A stretch of 64,000 nucleotides of DNA from Parvularcula sp. LCG005. Lineage in GTDB: Bacteria > Pseudomonadota > Alphaproteobacteria > Caulobacterales > Parvularculaceae. Under the pieces are notes generated by a model. The model ran no database searches. It was given only the letters and a program-made list of their open reading frames with translations, and was not told where the DNA came from. Within the stretch, counting starts at the first letter, position 1; every line of letters starts with the position of its first letter. The stretch spans positions 1,186,001-1,250,000 of the forward strand of contig NZ_CP136758.1 in the NCBI RefSeq assembly GCF_032930845.1, given 5' to 3'. Positions 16,338 through 26,362 of the stretch are shown one piece after another. A program made the translations under genes and the position numbers.

Positions 16338-16392
16338 TTTCGGCGGCTCCTCTGAACGTATGAGCCTTAATAGGGACGGTCATCGACACGTC

Positions 16393-16704
16393 ATGCAACA
16401 GAATATCCGGATACGGCTTAAGGCCTTCGATCACCGCGTGCTCGACAGCTCTGCGGTAGAGATCGTAAATACGGCAAAACGGACAGGCGCCCAGGTTCGC
16501 GGCCCCATTCCCCTGCCAACCCACATTGATCGTTATACGGTCCTTCGCTCACCTCACGTGAACAAGACGTCTCGCGAGCAGTTCGAGATGCGCACGCATA
16601 AACGTGTGCTCGATATCGTTCAGCCTACGCCGCAGACGATTGACGCGCTGATGAAGCTCGACCTGTCGGCAGGTGTCGACGTCGAAATCAAACTGGGGGC
16701 GTAA
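16393..16704 (+). CDS. rpsJ: 30S ribosomal protein S10
   Basis: S10 is part of the 30S head and is also NusE of the antitermination complex. I take the ATG at 16393, giving 103 residues starting [18 protein letters not shown], which matches the family. An in-frame ATG at 16360 would add 11 residues with no family support. It opens the S10 operon right after the tuf terminator; no convincing sigma70 promoter was found in the 55 bases between terminator and start. Confidence 0.98.
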   Translation: MQQNIRIRLKAFDHRVLDSSAVEIVNTAKRTGAQVRGPIPLPTHIDRYTVLRSPHVNKTSREQFEMRTHKRVLDIVQPTPQTIDALMKLDLSAGVDVEIKLGA

Positions 16705-16706
16705 CA

Positions 16707-17522
16707 ATGGCGCACGCACCTCAACCAACATCCGCACAAGCATCGGTCCGTACTGGTCTGATCGGCAAGAAGATGGGCATGACCCGTCTGTACAACGAAG
16801 AAGGCAACCACGTGCCTTGCACAGTGGTGTCTCTCGAAGGTTGCCAGGTCGTCAGTCACAAGACCGAAGACCGCGACGGCTATTCTGCGCTGCAACTGGG
16901 CGCTGGTGAATATCTCAACCGCAAGGGCGAGCTGAAAACCAAGCGCGTGACCAAAGCACTGCGTGGCCACTTTGCGAAAGCCAACATCACGCCGAAGCGC
17001 AAGCTCGTCGAGTTCCGCGTGCCTTCAGACTCGCTGATTGAAATCGGTGCTCATCTGACGGCTGACCACTTCCTGACGGGTCAGAAAGTGGACGTCATCG
17101 GGACGTCGATTGGTAAAGGCTTCGCCGGTGCCATGAAGCGTCACAACTTTGGCGGCATGCGCGCCTCGCACGGTGTCTCGATCTCTCACCGGGCGCATGG
17201 TTCGACCGGTCAGTGTCAGGATCCGGGCAAGGTCTTCAAAGGCAAGAAGATGGCCGGTCATATGGGTGACGTCCGCGTGACGACCCAGAACCTCGAAATC
17301 GTTCGCGCCGATGCTGAACGTGGTCTTCTGTGGGTCAAGGGCGCCGTCCCTGGCTCGAAGGGCAGCTGGGTTGTCATTCGTGACGCCATCAAGCGCGCCC
17401 TGCCGGAAGGGGCTCCAGTTCCCGGCGCATTCAAATTGCCAGGTGCTGCTGAAGCGCCAGCCGCTGAAGCACCAGCTGCTGCTCCTGCTGAAGACGCAAA
17501 CGCATCTGAGGGAGAAGAATAA
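16707..17522 (+). CDS. rplC: 50S ribosomal protein L3
   Basis: L3 is one of the first proteins bound to 23S rRNA and reaches the peptidyl transferase centre. The core ([46 protein letters not shown]) is canonical. At 271 residues it is long: about 14 extra residues at the N-terminus and an Ala/Pro/Glu-rich tail after residue 237 that ends in Glu-Gly-Glu-Glu. The last base is shared with the rplD start (TAATG), so translation is coupled. Confidence 0.98.
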   Translation: MAHAPQPTSAQASVRTGLIGKKMGMTRLYNEEGNHVPCTVVSLEGCQVVSHKTEDRDGYSALQLGAGEYLNRKGELKTKRVTKALRGHFAKANITPKRKLVEFRVPSDSLIEIGAHLTADHFLTGQKVDVIGTSIGKGFAGAMKRHNFGGMRASHGVSISHRAHGSTGQCQDPGKVFKGKKMAGHMGDVRVTTQNLEIVRADAERGLLWVKGAVPGSKGSWVVIRDAIKRALPEGAPVPGAFKLPGAAEAPAAEAPAAAPAEDANASEGEE

Positions 17523-18139
17523 TGCAGGTTGATGTCATCACCCTGGATGCCGGCAATTCGGGCACGGTCGATCTCAATGACGAGATTTTCGGCCTGGAGC
17601 CTCGCCGTGACATCCTTCACCGCTATGTGGTGTGGCAGCTGGCCAAGCGTCAGCAAGGCACGCACAAAGCCAAGGAACGCGGCGAAGTCGCTGGTACCAC
17701 GAAGAAATTCGTGCGCCAGAAAGGCTCTGGCGGCGCCCGTCACGGTAACCGCAAGGCGCCTCAATTCGTTGGCGGCGGCAAGGCCCACGGTCCTCGCGTC
17801 CGTAGCCACGCCCATGATCTGCCGAAGAAGGTTCGCCGTCTGGCCCTGCGTCATGCGCTGTCCGCCAAGCAGGCAGCGTCTGAGCTGATCATCATCGATC
17901 AGGCCAGCCTGTCCGATCCAAAGACGAAGGCCCTGGTCGAGCGTTTTGCCAAGCTTGGCGTCAAGAACGCGCTGATCATGGATGCGACGTTCGACGAGAA
18001 TTTTGCCCGCGCAGCGCGCAACATTCCGAACGTTGATGTTCTGCCTGTCGTCGGTGCGAACGTGTACGACATTCTTCGTCACGACAAACTCATTCTCACC
18101 AAGGCTGCGGTCGAAGGTCTGGAGGCTCGGTTGTCATGA
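17522..18139 (+). CDS. rplD: 50S ribosomal protein L4
   Basis: L4 lines the peptide exit tunnel. The 205-residue product keeps the tunnel loop [26 protein letters not shown] near residues 60-85 (macrolide site, no insertion visible). In enterobacteria L4 represses its own operon. Here it overlaps rplC by one base and rplW by four (ATGA), which suggests coupled translation. Confidence 0.98.
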   Translation: MQVDVITLDAGNSGTVDLNDEIFGLEPRRDILHRYVVWQLAKRQQGTHKAKERGEVAGTTKKFVRQKGSGGARHGNRKAPQFVGGGKAHGPRVRSHAHDLPKKVRRLALRHALSAKQAASELIIIDQASLSDPKTKALVERFAKLGVKNALIMDATFDENFARAARNIPNVDVLPVVGANVYDILRHDKLILTKAAVEGLEARLS

Positions 18140-18435
18140 GCGGCGTCACTGAAAAACACTACGACACGATCGTGTCCCCGGTGATCACCGAGAAATCGAC
18201 GATTGCCGCTGAGAACAACCAGCACGTTTTCCGTGTTCGGATTGAAGCAACGAAGCTCGAGATCAAAAGTGCTGTCGAGGCTCTTTTTGGCGTCAAGGTG
18301 AAGGCCGTGAACACGATCATCACCAAAGGCAAAGCCAAGAGGTTCCGCGGCCGTCCTTACAAACGGTCTGACGTCAAGAAAGCGATCGTGACCCTTGAAG
18401 ATGGTCACAATATCGACGTGACGACGGGCGTCTGA
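18136..18435 (+). CDS. rplW: 50S ribosomal protein L23
   Basis: L23 sits at the tunnel exit and docks trigger factor and SRP. The 99-residue product has the usual [14 protein letters not shown] start and the [16 protein letters not shown] loop that enters 23S rRNA. Its start overlaps rplD by four bases. Confidence 0.98.
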   Translation: MSGVTEKHYDTIVSPVITEKSTIAAENNQHVFRVRIEATKLEIKSAVEALFGVKVKAVNTIITKGKAKRFRGRPYKRSDVKKAIVTLEDGHNIDVTTGV

Positions 18436-18446
18436 GGAGGTTTATC

Positions 18447-19286
18447 ATGGCATTGAAGACATACAATCCTACCTCGCCTGGTCGCCGGACACTTGTCACG
18501 GTTGACCGCGCTGAGCTGCACAAAGGTCGCCCAGAGAAAAGTCTGACCCAGGGTCTGACGAAATCTGGCGGTCGCAACAACACTGGTCGAATCACGGCCC
18601 GCCGCATCGGTGGTGGTGCGAAGCGGCTGTATCGGATCATCGACTTCAAACGGAACCGCTTTGATGCGATCGCTGAAGTCGTTCGTATGGAGTATGACCC
18701 GAACCGCACGGCGTTCATCGCTCTTGTTGAGTATGGTGACGGCAAGCGCTCCTACATCCTGGCGCCACAGCGTCTGGGCGTTGGTGACAAGGTCGTCTCT
18801 GGTGAGCGCGTCGATGTGAAACCCGGCAATGCGATGCCGCTGAAGAACATTCCCCCAGGCTCCATTCTCCACAATGTGGAGATGAAGCCAGGCAAGGGTG
18901 GTCAGATCGCTCGTTCCGCAGGGGCCTATGTTCAGCTGGTCGGTCGCGATGGCGATTATGTTCAGCTGCGTCTGAAATCGGGCGAAGTTCGTCTGGTCCA
19001 CGGTGAATGTCGCGCGACGATCGGGGCTGTTTCCAACCCTGACCACTCGAACGGCAATCGCGGTAAGGCCGGCCGTACACGCATGCTGGGCAAGCGCCCT
19101 TCAGTTCGTGGTGTCGCTATGAACCCGATTGATCACCCTCATGGTGGTGGTGAAGGCCGCACATCTGGTGGTCGTCACCCCGTCACGCCGTGGGGCAAGC
19201 CTACCAAAGGTAAGCGTACACGGAATAACAAAGCCACAGATCGTCTGATCATCCGCTCGCGTCACGCGCGGAAAAAAGGGCGATAG
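18447..19286 (+). CDS. rplB: 50S ribosomal protein L2
   Basis: L2 is needed for subunit association and peptidyl transfer. The 279-residue product has [17 protein letters not shown] near residue 35 and the conserved C-terminal [17 protein letters not shown] segment with the functional His. A GAGGAGG ribosome site lies ten bases ahead of the ATG. Lies in canonical S10 operon order between rplW and rpsS. Confidence 0.99.
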   Translation: MALKTYNPTSPGRRTLVTVDRAELHKGRPEKSLTQGLTKSGGRNNTGRITARRIGGGAKRLYRIIDFKRNRFDAIAEVVRMEYDPNRTAFIALVEYGDGKRSYILAPQRLGVGDKVVSGERVDVKPGNAMPLKNIPPGSILHNVEMKPGKGGQIARSAGAYVQLVGRDGDYVQLRLKSGEVRLVHGECRATIGAVSNPDHSNGNRGKAGRTRMLGKRPSVRGVAMNPIDHPHGGGEGRTSGGRHPVTPWGKPTKGKRTRNNKATDRLIIRSRHARKKGR

Positions 19287-19296
19287 GAGATAATCT

Positions 19297-19575
19297 ATGC
19301 CACGTTCGGTTTGGAAAGGCCCGTTTGTTGACCGCTACCTGCTTAAAAAAGCAGGTGAGGCAACTGACGGTAGCCATAAAGGCGGCATCAAGACTTGGTC
19401 GCGCCGGTCGACAATTTTGCCACAGTTCATTGGACTGACGTTCAATGTTTACAACGGTCAGAAATTCATCCCTGTCCACGTGACGGAAGACATGGTGGGT
19501 CACAAGTTCGGCGAATTCTCGCCGTCCCGGACCTATTATGGTCACGGTGCGGACAAGAAAGCGAAGCGGAAGTAA
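19297..19575 (+). CDS. rpsS: 30S ribosomal protein S19
   Basis: S19 binds the 30S head with S13 and contacts tRNA. The 92-residue product begins [12 protein letters not shown] and has the rRNA-binding [14 protein letters not shown] near its end, all as in the family. It lies ten bases after rplB and three before rplV. Confidence 0.98.
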   Translation: MPRSVWKGPFVDRYLLKKAGEATDGSHKGGIKTWSRRSTILPQFIGLTFNVYNGQKFIPVHVTEDMVGHKFGEFSPSRTYYGHGADKKAKRK

Positions 19576-19578
19576 GTC

Positions 19579-19959
19579 ATGGGACAGGCGAAAAATCCGC
19601 GCCGGGTAGGCGACGATCAGGCAATGGCCAAAGGCCGCTCGATCCGCACAAGCCCGCAGAAGCTGAACCTGGTTGCGCAAGGCATCCGGGGGATGAAAGT
19701 AGAACGTGCCCTGAACGAGCTTGATTTCTCTCGCAAGCGCGTCGCCCAGGAGGTCAAGAAAGTCCTTCAGAGCGCTATCGCGAATGCCGAGAACAATCAC
19801 GATCTCGATATCGACAGCCTCGTTGTCGATCAGGCATTTGTTGGCAAAAACCTGACGATGAAGCGCTGGCACGCCCGGGCGCGTGGCCGCATGGGTCGCA
19901 TCAAGAAACCTTTCGCGGAGATCACGATCGTGCTTCGCGAAGTTGAGGAGGTTGCATAA
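19579..19959 (+). CDS. rplV: 50S ribosomal protein L22
   Basis: L22 lines the exit tunnel through a long beta hairpin. The product has 126 residues; the tunnel hairpin lies at [18 protein letters not shown] near residues 95-112, without the deletions seen in macrolide-resistant strains. The stop shares one base with the rpsC start (TAATG). Confidence 0.98.
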   Translation: MGQAKNPRRVGDDQAMAKGRSIRTSPQKLNLVAQGIRGMKVERALNELDFSRKRVAQEVKKVLQSAIANAENNHDLDIDSLVVDQAFVGKNLTMKRWHARARGRMGRIKKPFAEITIVLREVEEVA

Positions 19960-20684
19960 TGGGTCAGAAAGTAAACCCGATCGGCCTCCGGCTCGGTATT
20001 AACCGGACCTGGGACAGCCGTTGGTACGCGGACAAGAAAAACTACGGCGATCTTCTGCATGAAGATCTGAAAATCCGTCAGTATCTGTTCGACAAACTGA
20101 AAAACGCCGGTGTGTCACGCATTGTCATCGAGCGTCCGCACAAGAAATGTCGCGTCACGATCTATTCGGCTCGTCCGGGTGTGGTGATCGGCAAGAAGGG
20201 TGCAGACATCGAGAAGCTCCGCAAAGAGCTGCAGGCGCTGTCATCTTCTGAGACGGTTCTGAACATTGTCGAGATCCGCAAGCCGGAAGTCGACGCAATG
20301 CTCGTTGCTGAAAACATTGCCCAGCAGCTGGAGCGTCGGGCTTCGTTCCGCCGCGCCATGAAGCGGGCCATGCAGACAGCCATGCGCATGGGTGCCCTTG
20401 GCATCCGCGTGAACTGCTCCGGTCGTCTTGGCGGTGCAGAGATTGCACGGATGGAATGGTACCGCGAAGGTCGCGTGCCGCTTCATACACTGCGGGCCGA
20501 TATCGATTACGGCGTAGCCACCGCGCGCACGACTTACGGTGCAATCGGCATCAAGGTCTGGATCTTCAAAGGTGAGATTCTGGAGCATGATCCGATGGCG
20601 CATGAGCGTCGCGTTATTGACAGTCAGACTGGCGCCCCCTCCGGCGGCCAGCGCGAGCGCCGTCCGCGCCGCGATAATGCGTGA
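19959..20684 (+). CDS. rpsC: 30S ribosomal protein S3
   Basis: S3 forms part of the mRNA entry helicase. The 241-residue product begins [28 protein letters not shown] and carries the KH loop [13 protein letters not shown] near residue 70. The extra C-terminal tail ([14 protein letters not shown]) is basic and typical of the class. It overlaps rplV by one base. Confidence 0.98.
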   Translation: MGQKVNPIGLRLGINRTWDSRWYADKKNYGDLLHEDLKIRQYLFDKLKNAGVSRIVIERPHKKCRVTIYSARPGVVIGKKGADIEKLRKELQALSSSETVLNIVEIRKPEVDAMLVAENIAQQLERRASFRRAMKRAMQTAMRMGALGIRVNCSGRLGGAEIARMEWYREGRVPLHTLRADIDYGVATARTTYGAIGIKVWIFKGEILEHDPMAHERRVIDSQTGAPSGGQRERRPRRDNA

Positions 20685-20699
20685 GTGAGGTAGAGGACA

Positions 20700-21113
20700 A
20701 TGCTTCAGCCTAAACGCACCAAGTACCGCAAAATGCACAAGGGCCGTATCAAAGGCCTTGCAAAAGGCGGTACGGACCTTAATTTCGGCTCCTTCGGCCT
20801 GAAGGCCGTTGAGCCAGAGCGCGTCACTGCGCGCCAGATCGAGGCAACACGTCGTGCCATCACCCGTCACATGAAACGGGCAGGGCGCGTGTGGATCCGG
20901 ATTTTCCCGGATGTGCCTGTCACGAAAAAGCCAACCGAAGTTCGGATGGGTAAAGGTAAGGGTTCGGTCGAATATTGGGCTTGCCGCGTCAAGCCAGGCC
21001 GCATCATGTTTGAAATCGACGGCGTTCCAGAGGACGTCGCCCGCGAAGCTCTCTTGCTTGGCGCAGCAAAGCTGCCGATCAAGACACGCATCGTGAAACG
21101 GATCGGGGAATAA
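20700..21113 (+). CDS. rplP: 50S ribosomal protein L16
   Basis: L16 organises the A-site region of the large subunit. The product is 137 residues, starts [16 protein letters not shown] and has the conserved [13 protein letters not shown] segment near residue 80. It lies 15 bases after rpsC (AGGTAGAGG ribosome site) and two bases before rpmC. Confidence 0.98.
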   Translation: MLQPKRTKYRKMHKGRIKGLAKGGTDLNFGSFGLKAVEPERVTARQIEATRRAITRHMKRAGRVWIRIFPDVPVTKKPTEVRMGKGKGSVEYWACRVKPGRIMFEIDGVPEDVAREALLLGAAKLPIKTRIVKRIGE

Positions 21114-21115
21114 GG

Positions 21116-21319
21116 ATGAAATCGCAGGAAGTTCGCGATCTGTCCGACGATCAGCTGTCCGGCAAGCTCCTTGAGTTGAAGCAGGAGCAGTTCAACCTGC
21201 GCTTTCAGCGCGCGTCGGGTCAGCTCGAGAAGACAGCCCGTGTTCAGGTTGTCCGTCGTGATATCGCTCGGATTAAAACCATTCAGGCAGAGCGTGCTTC
21301 TGCCAAGCAAGGGAGCTAA
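21116..21319 (+). CDS. rpmC: 50S ribosomal protein L29
   Basis: Small helical-hairpin protein at the tunnel exit next to L23. The 67-residue product ([14 protein letters not shown], then [19 protein letters not shown]) matches the family in length and pattern. It lies two bases after rplP and three before rpsQ, in the normal S10 operon position. Confidence 0.97.
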   Translation: MKSQEVRDLSDDQLSGKLLELKQEQFNLRFQRASGQLEKTARVQVVRRDIARIKTIQAERASAKQGS

Positions 21320-21322
21320 CTC

Positions 21323-21610
21323 ATGCCTAAACGCATTTTGCAGGGGCCGGTTGTCTCCAACAAGGGCGACAAGACCGTAGTTGTACGGATTGACCGCTCT
21401 TTCAAACACCCGCTTCTCAAGAAAGTTGTGCGGCGGTCCAAGAAGTACCACGCCCATGATGAGAGCAATCAGTACAATGTCGGTGACACTGTCCTGATCC
21501 GTGAATGTCCGCCGAAGTCGAAACTGAAGCGGTGGGAAGTGGTGACGGCTGAGGAAGCTGCTGCGGCAAGTGAAGCGCGCAGCGAATCCGAGCAGGCCAC
21601 CGTTAATTGA
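21323..21610 (+). CDS. rpsQ: 30S ribosomal protein S17
   Basis: S17 is an early 16S rRNA binder with an OB fold. The 95-residue product has [20 protein letters not shown] and the [11 protein letters not shown] core; the last 22 or so residues (Ala/Glu/Ser-rich) extend past the usual end near residue 75-80. It lies between rpmC and rplN; the latter follows after 38 bases. Confidence 0.97.
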   Translation: MPKRILQGPVVSNKGDKTVVVRIDRSFKHPLLKKVVRRSKKYHAHDESNQYNVGDTVLIRECPPKSKLKRWEVVTAEEAAAASEARSESEQATVN

Positions 21611-21648
21611 TTTGCCGGTCCCCAAGGGGACTTTGAAGGAGGGATCTT

Positions 21649-22017
21649 ATGATCCAGATGCAAACTAACCTGGATGTCGCCGACAATTCCGGCGCGAAGC
21701 GGGTCCAGTGCATCAAAGTGCTGGGCGGCGCGAAGCGTAAATACGCTGGCGTCGGTGACATTATTGTCGTGTCCGTGAAGGAAGCCATTCCTCGTGGTCG
21801 CGTCAAAAAAGGTCAGGTGATGAAAGCGGTTGTCGTTCGCACGGCGAAAGACATCAAGCGTCGCGACGGTTCCGTGATCCGTTTCGACAGCAATGCCGCT
21901 GTGCTCATCAACAACAACAAAGAGCCGATCGGTACACGTATCTTTGGCCCGGTGACCCGTGAGCTTCGCCGGTCGAACCACATGAAGATCGTCAGCCTCG
22001 CGCCGGAGGTGCTGTAA
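21649..22017 (+). CDS. rplN: 50S ribosomal protein L14
   Basis: L14 forms part of the intersubunit bridge and binds the silencing factor RsfS. The 122-residue product starts [17 protein letters not shown] and ends IVSLAPEVL, both canonical. GAAGGAGGGA upstream is a strong ribosome site. First gene of the spc-type block; continuous with the S10 genes. Confidence 0.98.
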   Translation: MIQMQTNLDVADNSGAKRVQCIKVLGGAKRKYAGVGDIIVVSVKEAIPRGRVKKGQVMKAVVVRTAKDIKRRDGSVIRFDSNAAVLINNNKEPIGTRIFGPVTRELRRSNHMKIVSLAPEVL

Positions 22018-22019
22018 CC

Positions 22020-22328
22020 ATGGCAGCCAAGATTAAAAAAGGTGATCGTGTCATCGTGCTTACGGGCCGTGACAAGGGCGCTGAAGGCGATGTCCTCGCG
22101 GTATTTCCGAAAGAAGATCGGGTCACCGTCCAGGGCGTGAATGTCATCAAGCGTCACACCAAGCCAAGCCAGCAGAGCGCTGGCGGTATCATTACCCGTG
22201 AAGCGCCGATTCACCTGTCCAACGTGGCAGTGAAGGATCCAAAAGACGGCAAGCCAACCCGGGTCGGTTTTGAAGTTCGTGACGGCCAGAAAGTGCGCGT
22301 CGCCAAACGGTCAGGGGAGGTCATCTGA
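22020..22328 (+). CDS. rplX: 50S ribosomal protein L24
   Basis: Assembly-initiating protein of the large subunit with a KOW motif ([20 protein letters not shown], residues 6-25). The product is 102 residues. It starts two bases after rplN and shares one base with the rplE start, pointing to coupled translation. Confidence 0.98.
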   Translation: MAAKIKKGDRVIVLTGRDKGAEGDVLAVFPKEDRVTVQGVNVIKRHTKPSQQSAGGIITREAPIHLSNVAVKDPKDGKPTRVGFEVRDGQKVRVAKRSGEVI

Positions 22329-22888
22329 TGGCTGACACCGACAATTACGTCCCGCGCCTTAAGACGCTGTACAACGATGAAATTCGTGCGCGTCTGAAGG
22401 AGAAGCTGTCGCTGCAGAACGAAATGATGATCCCGCGTCTGGACAAGATCGTGATCAACATGGGCGTTGGCGAAGCTGTCAATGACCGCAAGGTTGTCGA
22501 CAAGGCCGCTGAAGAGCTTCAGGCCATTTCCGGTCAGAAGCCTGTCATTACCCACGCGAAGAAGTCGATCGCCGGCTTCAAGGTGCGTGAGGAAATGGCT
22601 CTTGGCTGTAAAGTCACGCTGCGCAAGGATCGCATGTTCGAATTCCTTGACCGCCTGGTGACGATCGCCCTGCCGCGCGTCCGCGATTTTCGTGGTCTAA
22701 ACGGTAAAAGCTTTGACGGTCGTGGCAATTATGCCATGGGCCTCAAAGAGCACACGGTGTTCCCTGAGATTGACTACGACAAGGTCGAAGGTCAGCGGGG
22801 CATGGATATCATCATCTGCACAACCGCAGCCAATGATGACCAGGCACGTGAGCTCTTGAAAGAATTCAACTTTCCCTTTCGCAAATAA
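22328..22888 (+). CDS. rplE: 50S ribosomal protein L5
   Basis: L5 binds 5S rRNA and contacts P-site tRNA. The 186-residue product has the family core [16 protein letters not shown] and the C-terminal [20 protein letters not shown]. It overlaps rplX by one base. A 59-base spacer with a short imperfect hairpin precedes rpsN. Confidence 0.98.
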   Translation: MADTDNYVPRLKTLYNDEIRARLKEKLSLQNEMMIPRLDKIVINMGVGEAVNDRKVVDKAAEELQAISGQKPVITHAKKSIAGFKVREEMALGCKVTLRKDRMFEFLDRLVTIALPRVRDFRGLNGKSFDGRGNYAMGLKEHTVFPEIDYDKVEGQRGMDIIICTTAANDDQARELLKEFNFPFRK

Positions 22889-22947
22889 GGGAAGCAACTA
22901 GGCAAGGTCCGATATTCGGAAACCGGCCTTAGGAGACGAAAAAGCAA

Positions 22948-23253
22948 ATGGCAAAAAAGTCGATGGTTCAACGCGACCTGAAACGTCGCCGGCTGGCCGA
23001 CCAGTATGAAGACAAGCGCAAAGCCCTGAAAGCGACGATGCGTGACGAAAACTCGTCACCTGAAGAGCGTTTCAAGGCAGCGATGAAGCTCGCCGAGCTT
23101 CCGCGTAATTCTTCACCGACACGTATCCGTAACCGGTGCCTCGTGACGGGTCGTCCTCGCGGTTACTACCGTAAACTGAAAATGTCCCGTATCGCGCTGC
23201 GTGAGCTTGGCTCGCTTGGCAAGATTCCGGGTCTCGTGAAATCCAGCTGGTAA
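22948..23253 (+). CDS. rpsN: 30S ribosomal protein S14
   Basis: S14 of the long, zinc-free type: 101 residues and no Cys-X2-Cys pair (only one Cys in [16 protein letters not shown]). It binds the 30S head next to S3 and S10. TAGGAGA lies upstream of the ATG. Position between rplE and rpsH is canonical for the spc operon. Confidence 0.98.
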   Translation: MAKKSMVQRDLKRRRLADQYEDKRKALKATMRDENSSPEERFKAAMKLAELPRNSSPTRIRNRCLVTGRPRGYYRKLKMSRIALRELGSLGKIPGLVKSSW

Positions 23254-23268
23254 GGGGGGTATTCCACA

Positions 23269-23667
23269 ATGGCTATTAACGACCCTATCGGCGATATGCT
23301 GACCCGTATCCGCAACGCACAAATGCGCGGTATGTCGAAAACGACAACGCCTGCGTCCAAGCTGCGTCAGCGGGTTCTCGATGTTCTGCAGACGGAAGGC
23401 TACATCCGTGGCTATTCCCGCGTTGAACAGCCGAACAACAAGGCCGATCTCGAGATCGAGCTGAAATATTTTGATGGCACACCAGTCATCTCGCACATCA
23501 AGCGTGTGTCGAAGCCTGGTCGCCGTGTTTATTCGTCCGTGAAAGATATCACGCCTGTACAGAACGGTCTGGGGATCTCGATCCTTTCCACACCGAAAGG
23601 CGTTATGTCCGACAGCGTTGCTCGCGAGAATAACGTGGGCGGCGAAGTTCTCTGTAACGTCTATTAA
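23269..23667 (+). CDS. rpsH: 30S ribosomal protein S8
   Basis: S8 binds the central domain of 16S rRNA and, in enterobacteria, represses the spc operon. The 132-residue product begins [18 protein letters not shown] and ends with GGEVLCNVY, both typical. It lies 15 bases after rpsN and 11 before rplF. Confidence 0.98.
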   Translation: MAINDPIGDMLTRIRNAQMRGMSKTTTPASKLRQRVLDVLQTEGYIRGYSRVEQPNNKADLEIELKYFDGTPVISHIKRVSKPGRRVYSSVKDITPVQNGLGISILSTPKGVMSDSVARENNVGGEVLCNVY

Positions 23668-23678
23668 GGGAGCCGGAG

Positions 23679-24212
23679 ATGTCACGTATTGGTAAAAAGC
23701 CGGTTCCGGTGCCTAAGGGCGTTGAAGCCAAGATTGACGGCCAGACCGTCACTGCCAAAGGCCCTAAGGGCAAGGCGGAGTTCGTCGTGAACGAACTGTG
23801 TCTGGTCGAGATGGGCGATGACGGTGTCGCGATCAAACCGATCAACAAGTCGAAGAACGCCCGGTCGATGTGGGGTATGTCCCGCACGATGGTGGCGAAC
23901 CTGTTCGAAGGCGTGAGCGAAGGGTTTACCCGAAAGCTCGAGCTCGTCGGTGTCGGTTATCGTGCGCAGATGCAGGGCCAGAAACTGGTTCTCGCTCTCG
24001 GGTACAGCCACGACGTCGAGTTTACGGCACCCGAAGGGGTCGACATCAAGGTCGCTAAGCCGACTGAGATCGAGATCACCGGGTCCGACAAACAGGTCGT
24101 CGGTGAAGTTGCAGCAAAAATTCGCAAGTTCCGTCCGCCCGAGCCTTACAAGGGCAAGGGCGTGAAGTACGCGGGCGAATACATCTTCCGGAAGGAGGGC
24201 AAGAAGAAGTAA
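23679..24212 (+). CDS. rplF: 50S ribosomal protein L6
   Basis: L6 lies near the GTPase centre and the sarcin-ricin loop. The 177-residue product starts [18 protein letters not shown] and has the C-terminal signature [13 protein letters not shown]. It follows rpsH closely and is 31 bases from rplR. Confidence 0.98.
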   Translation: MSRIGKKPVPVPKGVEAKIDGQTVTAKGPKGKAEFVVNELCLVEMGDDGVAIKPINKSKNARSMWGMSRTMVANLFEGVSEGFTRKLELVGVGYRAQMQGQKLVLALGYSHDVEFTAPEGVDIKVAKPTEIEITGSDKQVVGEVAAKIRKFRPPEPYKGKGVKYAGEYIFRKEGKKK

Positions 24213-24243
24213 GGGCGCTGTCCTTATTATTCTTGATTGGCTT

Positions 24244-24606
24244 ATGGCAAAATCAAAAGTTCTCATGCGGCAGCGCCGCGCCGGTCGCACCCGGGCCAAA
24301 CTGGCCCGCAACGCGAATGGCAAGCTGCGTCTGTCTGTGTTCCGTTCTGGACGGAATATCGCCGCTCAAATCATCGATGACCGCGCCGGCCGCACGCTGG
24401 CGTCGGCTTCCTCGCTGGAAAAGGATGTTCGGACTTCTTCGGAAGGGTCGAAAACCGATACCGCGGGCAAGGTTGGTCAATTGTTGGCTGAGCGCGCCAA
24501 GGCTGCCGGTATCGAAGACGTCGTCTTCGATCGCGGCGGGTATATCTTCCACGGCCGGGTGAAAGCCCTGGCAGACGCCGCCCGTGAGGGTGGTCTCAAA
24601 TTCTAA
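24244..24606 (+). CDS. rplR: 50S ribosomal protein L18
   Basis: L18 binds 5S rRNA with L5. The 120-residue product has the basic N-terminus ([14 protein letters not shown]) and the family core [18 protein letters not shown]. No strong ribosome site precedes the ATG, so it may depend on translation of rplF. Confidence 0.97.
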   Translation: MAKSKVLMRQRRAGRTRAKLARNANGKLRLSVFRSGRNIAAQIIDDRAGRTLASASSLEKDVRTSSEGSKTDTAGKVGQLLAERAKAAGIEDVVFDRGGYIFHGRVKALADAAREGGLKF

Positions 24607-24618
24607 GGGATTTTGGCA

Positions 24619-25209
24619 ATGGCAAATGAACCGCAAGGTAGAGGCCGGGGCCGGGGCCGCGGACGTGAGCGCGAAGAAGAGCGGGACGAATTTACGGACC
24701 GCCTTGTCGCGATCAACCGGGTGTCGAAAACGGTGAAGGGCGGTAAAAACTTCGGTTTTGCTGCGCTGGTCGTGGTCGGTGACCAAAAAGGTCGCGTCGG
24801 TTACGGCAAGGGTAAGGCCCGCGAAGTGCCTGAGGCGATCCGCAAGGCGACGCAGGAAGCCAAGCGCAGCCTCGTTCGCGTGCCGCTTCGCGATGGTCGC
24901 ACGCTGCACCATGATGCTGAGGGCCGTCATGGCGCCGGCAAGGTTGTGCTGCGCACGGCGCCTCCAGGTACGGGCGTGATCGCCGGTGGTCCGATGCGCG
25001 CCGTCTTCGAGATGCTCGGTGTCCAGGACGTGGTCGCCAAATCACTCGGTACGTCGAACCCATACAACATGGTTCGCGCAACGGTTGATGCACTGAAGAA
25101 CCAGTCGAACCCCCGTACGATCGCTGCCAAGCGCGGCATCAAGGTGTCCGAGCTGATTTCTCGTCGTGCAGCTGTTCAGCCTGACGCGACACCTGTCGAC
25201 GCTGGCTAA
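24619..25209 (+). CDS. rpsE: 30S ribosomal protein S5
   Basis: S5 works in mRNA unwinding and decoding accuracy. I take the ATG at 24619 ([11 protein letters not shown]), eight bases after AAGGGA, giving 196 residues; a TTG two codons upstream is also open. An Arg/Gly-rich N-terminal stretch precedes the core [15 protein letters not shown], and the spectinomycin loop region (residues 30-45) is intact. The short C-terminal extension after residue 175 is common in the class. Confidence 0.98.
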   Translation: MANEPQGRGRGRGRGREREEERDEFTDRLVAINRVSKTVKGGKNFGFAALVVVGDQKGRVGYGKGKAREVPEAIRKATQEAKRSLVRVPLRDGRTLHHDAEGRHGAGKVVLRTAPPGTGVIAGGPMRAVFEMLGVQDVVAKSLGTSNPYNMVRATVDALKNQSNPRTIAAKRGIKVSELISRRAAVQPDATPVDAG

Positions 25210-25220
25210 GGAGAACGAAC

Positions 25221-25409
25221 ATGGCAGAGAAGAAAATGCTCACGGTTCGTCAGACGGGTAGTCCTACCCGTCGCCCACAGGACCAGCGGGCAACGCTCGT
25301 TGGTCTGGGCCTCGGCAAGATCGGCCGGGAGCGGACCCTGGAAGACACACCATCTGTACGCGGCATGATCCGCAAGGTGCAGCACATGGTGCAGGTTATT
25401 TCTGACTAA
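25221..25409 (+). CDS. rpmD: 50S ribosomal protein L30
   Basis: Small 62-residue large-subunit protein. The signature [22 protein letters not shown] is complete and the end MVQVISD is typical. It lies 11 bases after rpsE. Unusually, an intrinsic terminator follows directly, separating it from rplO. Confidence 0.97.
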   Translation: MAEKKMLTVRQTGSPTRRPQDQRATLVGLGLGKIGRERTLEDTPSVRGMIRKVQHMVQVISD

Positions 25410-25413
25410 ATAG

Positions 25414-25440
25414 ACTGGCGGCTTCGGCCGCCGGTTTTTT
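25414..25440 (+). terminator. Intrinsic terminator between rpmD and rplO
   Basis: Nine-pair stem (ACTGGCGGC with GCCGCCGGT) closed by a TTCG tetraloop and followed by TTTTTT. It begins five bases after the rpmD stop, inside what is usually one uninterrupted spc operon. Confidence 0.9.
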
Positions 25441-25550
25441 CGATTGGGGGTTTGCGCCCCCAGAGGTCTTCGCTATAGGCGGCGACCGGGCCCATGAGGC
25501 TCATTGTACAGGCGAGGCCCATAGGGCCGCATAGTCGAAAGGACGACAAA

Positions 25551-26039
25551 ATGCGTTTGACAGATCTGCGCGACAATGAAGGCGCGCGCAAAACCCGGAC
25601 CCGTGTTGGTCGTGGTATTGGCTCAGGCAAGGGTAAAACCGGTGGCCGCGGTGTCAAAGGCCAGAAATCCCGTTCAGGTGTTGCGATCAAGGGCTTTGAA
25701 GGCGGTCAAATGCCGCTTCACATGCGGTTGCCAAAACGCGGCTTCAACCTGCCGAATGCCAAGGACTACGTTGAGATCAATCTCGCGACATTGCAGGCGG
25801 CTGCTGATGCTGGTCATTCCAGCGTCACCGAAGACGGCCTCGTGGAAGCTGGTCTGATCCGTCGTAAGAGTGACGGTCTGCGTCTTCTCGGTTCGGGTGA
25901 ACTGTCGTCGAAGCTCGACGTCACCGTGACCTATGCAACGAAATCGGCGCGCGAAGCGATTGAAAAAGCCGGCGGTACGGTCACCATGACCCGTCCTGAA
26001 AAGCACAAGCGCCTGCGCGGTCCACACAAGACCAAATAA
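25551..26039 (+). CDS. rplO: 50S ribosomal protein L15
   Basis: L15 is a late assembly protein of the large subunit. I take the ATG at 25551 ([14 protein letters not shown]), preceded by AAAGGAC, giving 162 residues; an in-frame ATG at 25494 would add 19 residues without family support. The core [19 protein letters not shown] and [18 protein letters not shown] are complete. Because of the upstream terminator it may need readthrough or its own promoter in the 110 bases before it. Confidence 0.98.
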   Translation: MRLTDLRDNEGARKTRTRVGRGIGSGKGKTGGRGVKGQKSRSGVAIKGFEGGQMPLHMRLPKRGFNLPNAKDYVEINLATLQAAADAGHSSVTEDGLVEAGLIRRKSDGLRLLGSGELSSKLDVTVTYATKSAREAIEKAGGTVTMTRPEKHKRLRGPHKTK

Positions 26040-26362
26040 GGGTCAGAGGGAAGGGACCGCATGCCGGTCTCTTTTCTCGTTTACGGTTTGTGGGCGGGCA
26101 GATCTGCCGGGGCGCGTGGCTACCTCGTTATCGGGGCGGCCGGGTGTCTTTCTTGCGGACAATGAGCTAGCGTTGATGAGCGTCGAACGCGAATCAATCC
26201 ATGAGCCGGGCGGTCGAGCGGGGTTGGCGAAGTCGACCGACGCTGACGTCAAGATCTTCGATCAGGCTTCTTTTGCGAGGAAACTGACCGTACTGACCGT
26301 GGAAAGGTTGCAAGGGATGGCCAACGTGACCACCTCCGAGCAAATTTGATAAGCGAACCAAA
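26040..26362 (+). other. Spacer between rplO and secY
   Basis: This 323-base gap is much longer than the few dozen bases usual at this point. It starts with a hairpin (26052-26072). A 77-codon frame at 26116 has no ribosome site and no recognisable sequence. No convincing promoter for secY was found, although one is expected here. Confidence 0.45.
26052..26075 (+). terminator. Probable terminator after rplO
   Basis: AGGGACCG pairs with CGGTCTCT (one G-T pair) around CATGC, followed by TTTCTCGTTT. The T run is short, so it may only reduce transcription into secY. Confidence 0.5.

Noticed and set aside
26116..26349. 77-codon frame in the rplO-secY gap
   Set aside because: No ribosome site, no recognised sequence and no sign of a signal or membrane segment; the gap is better described as untranslated.
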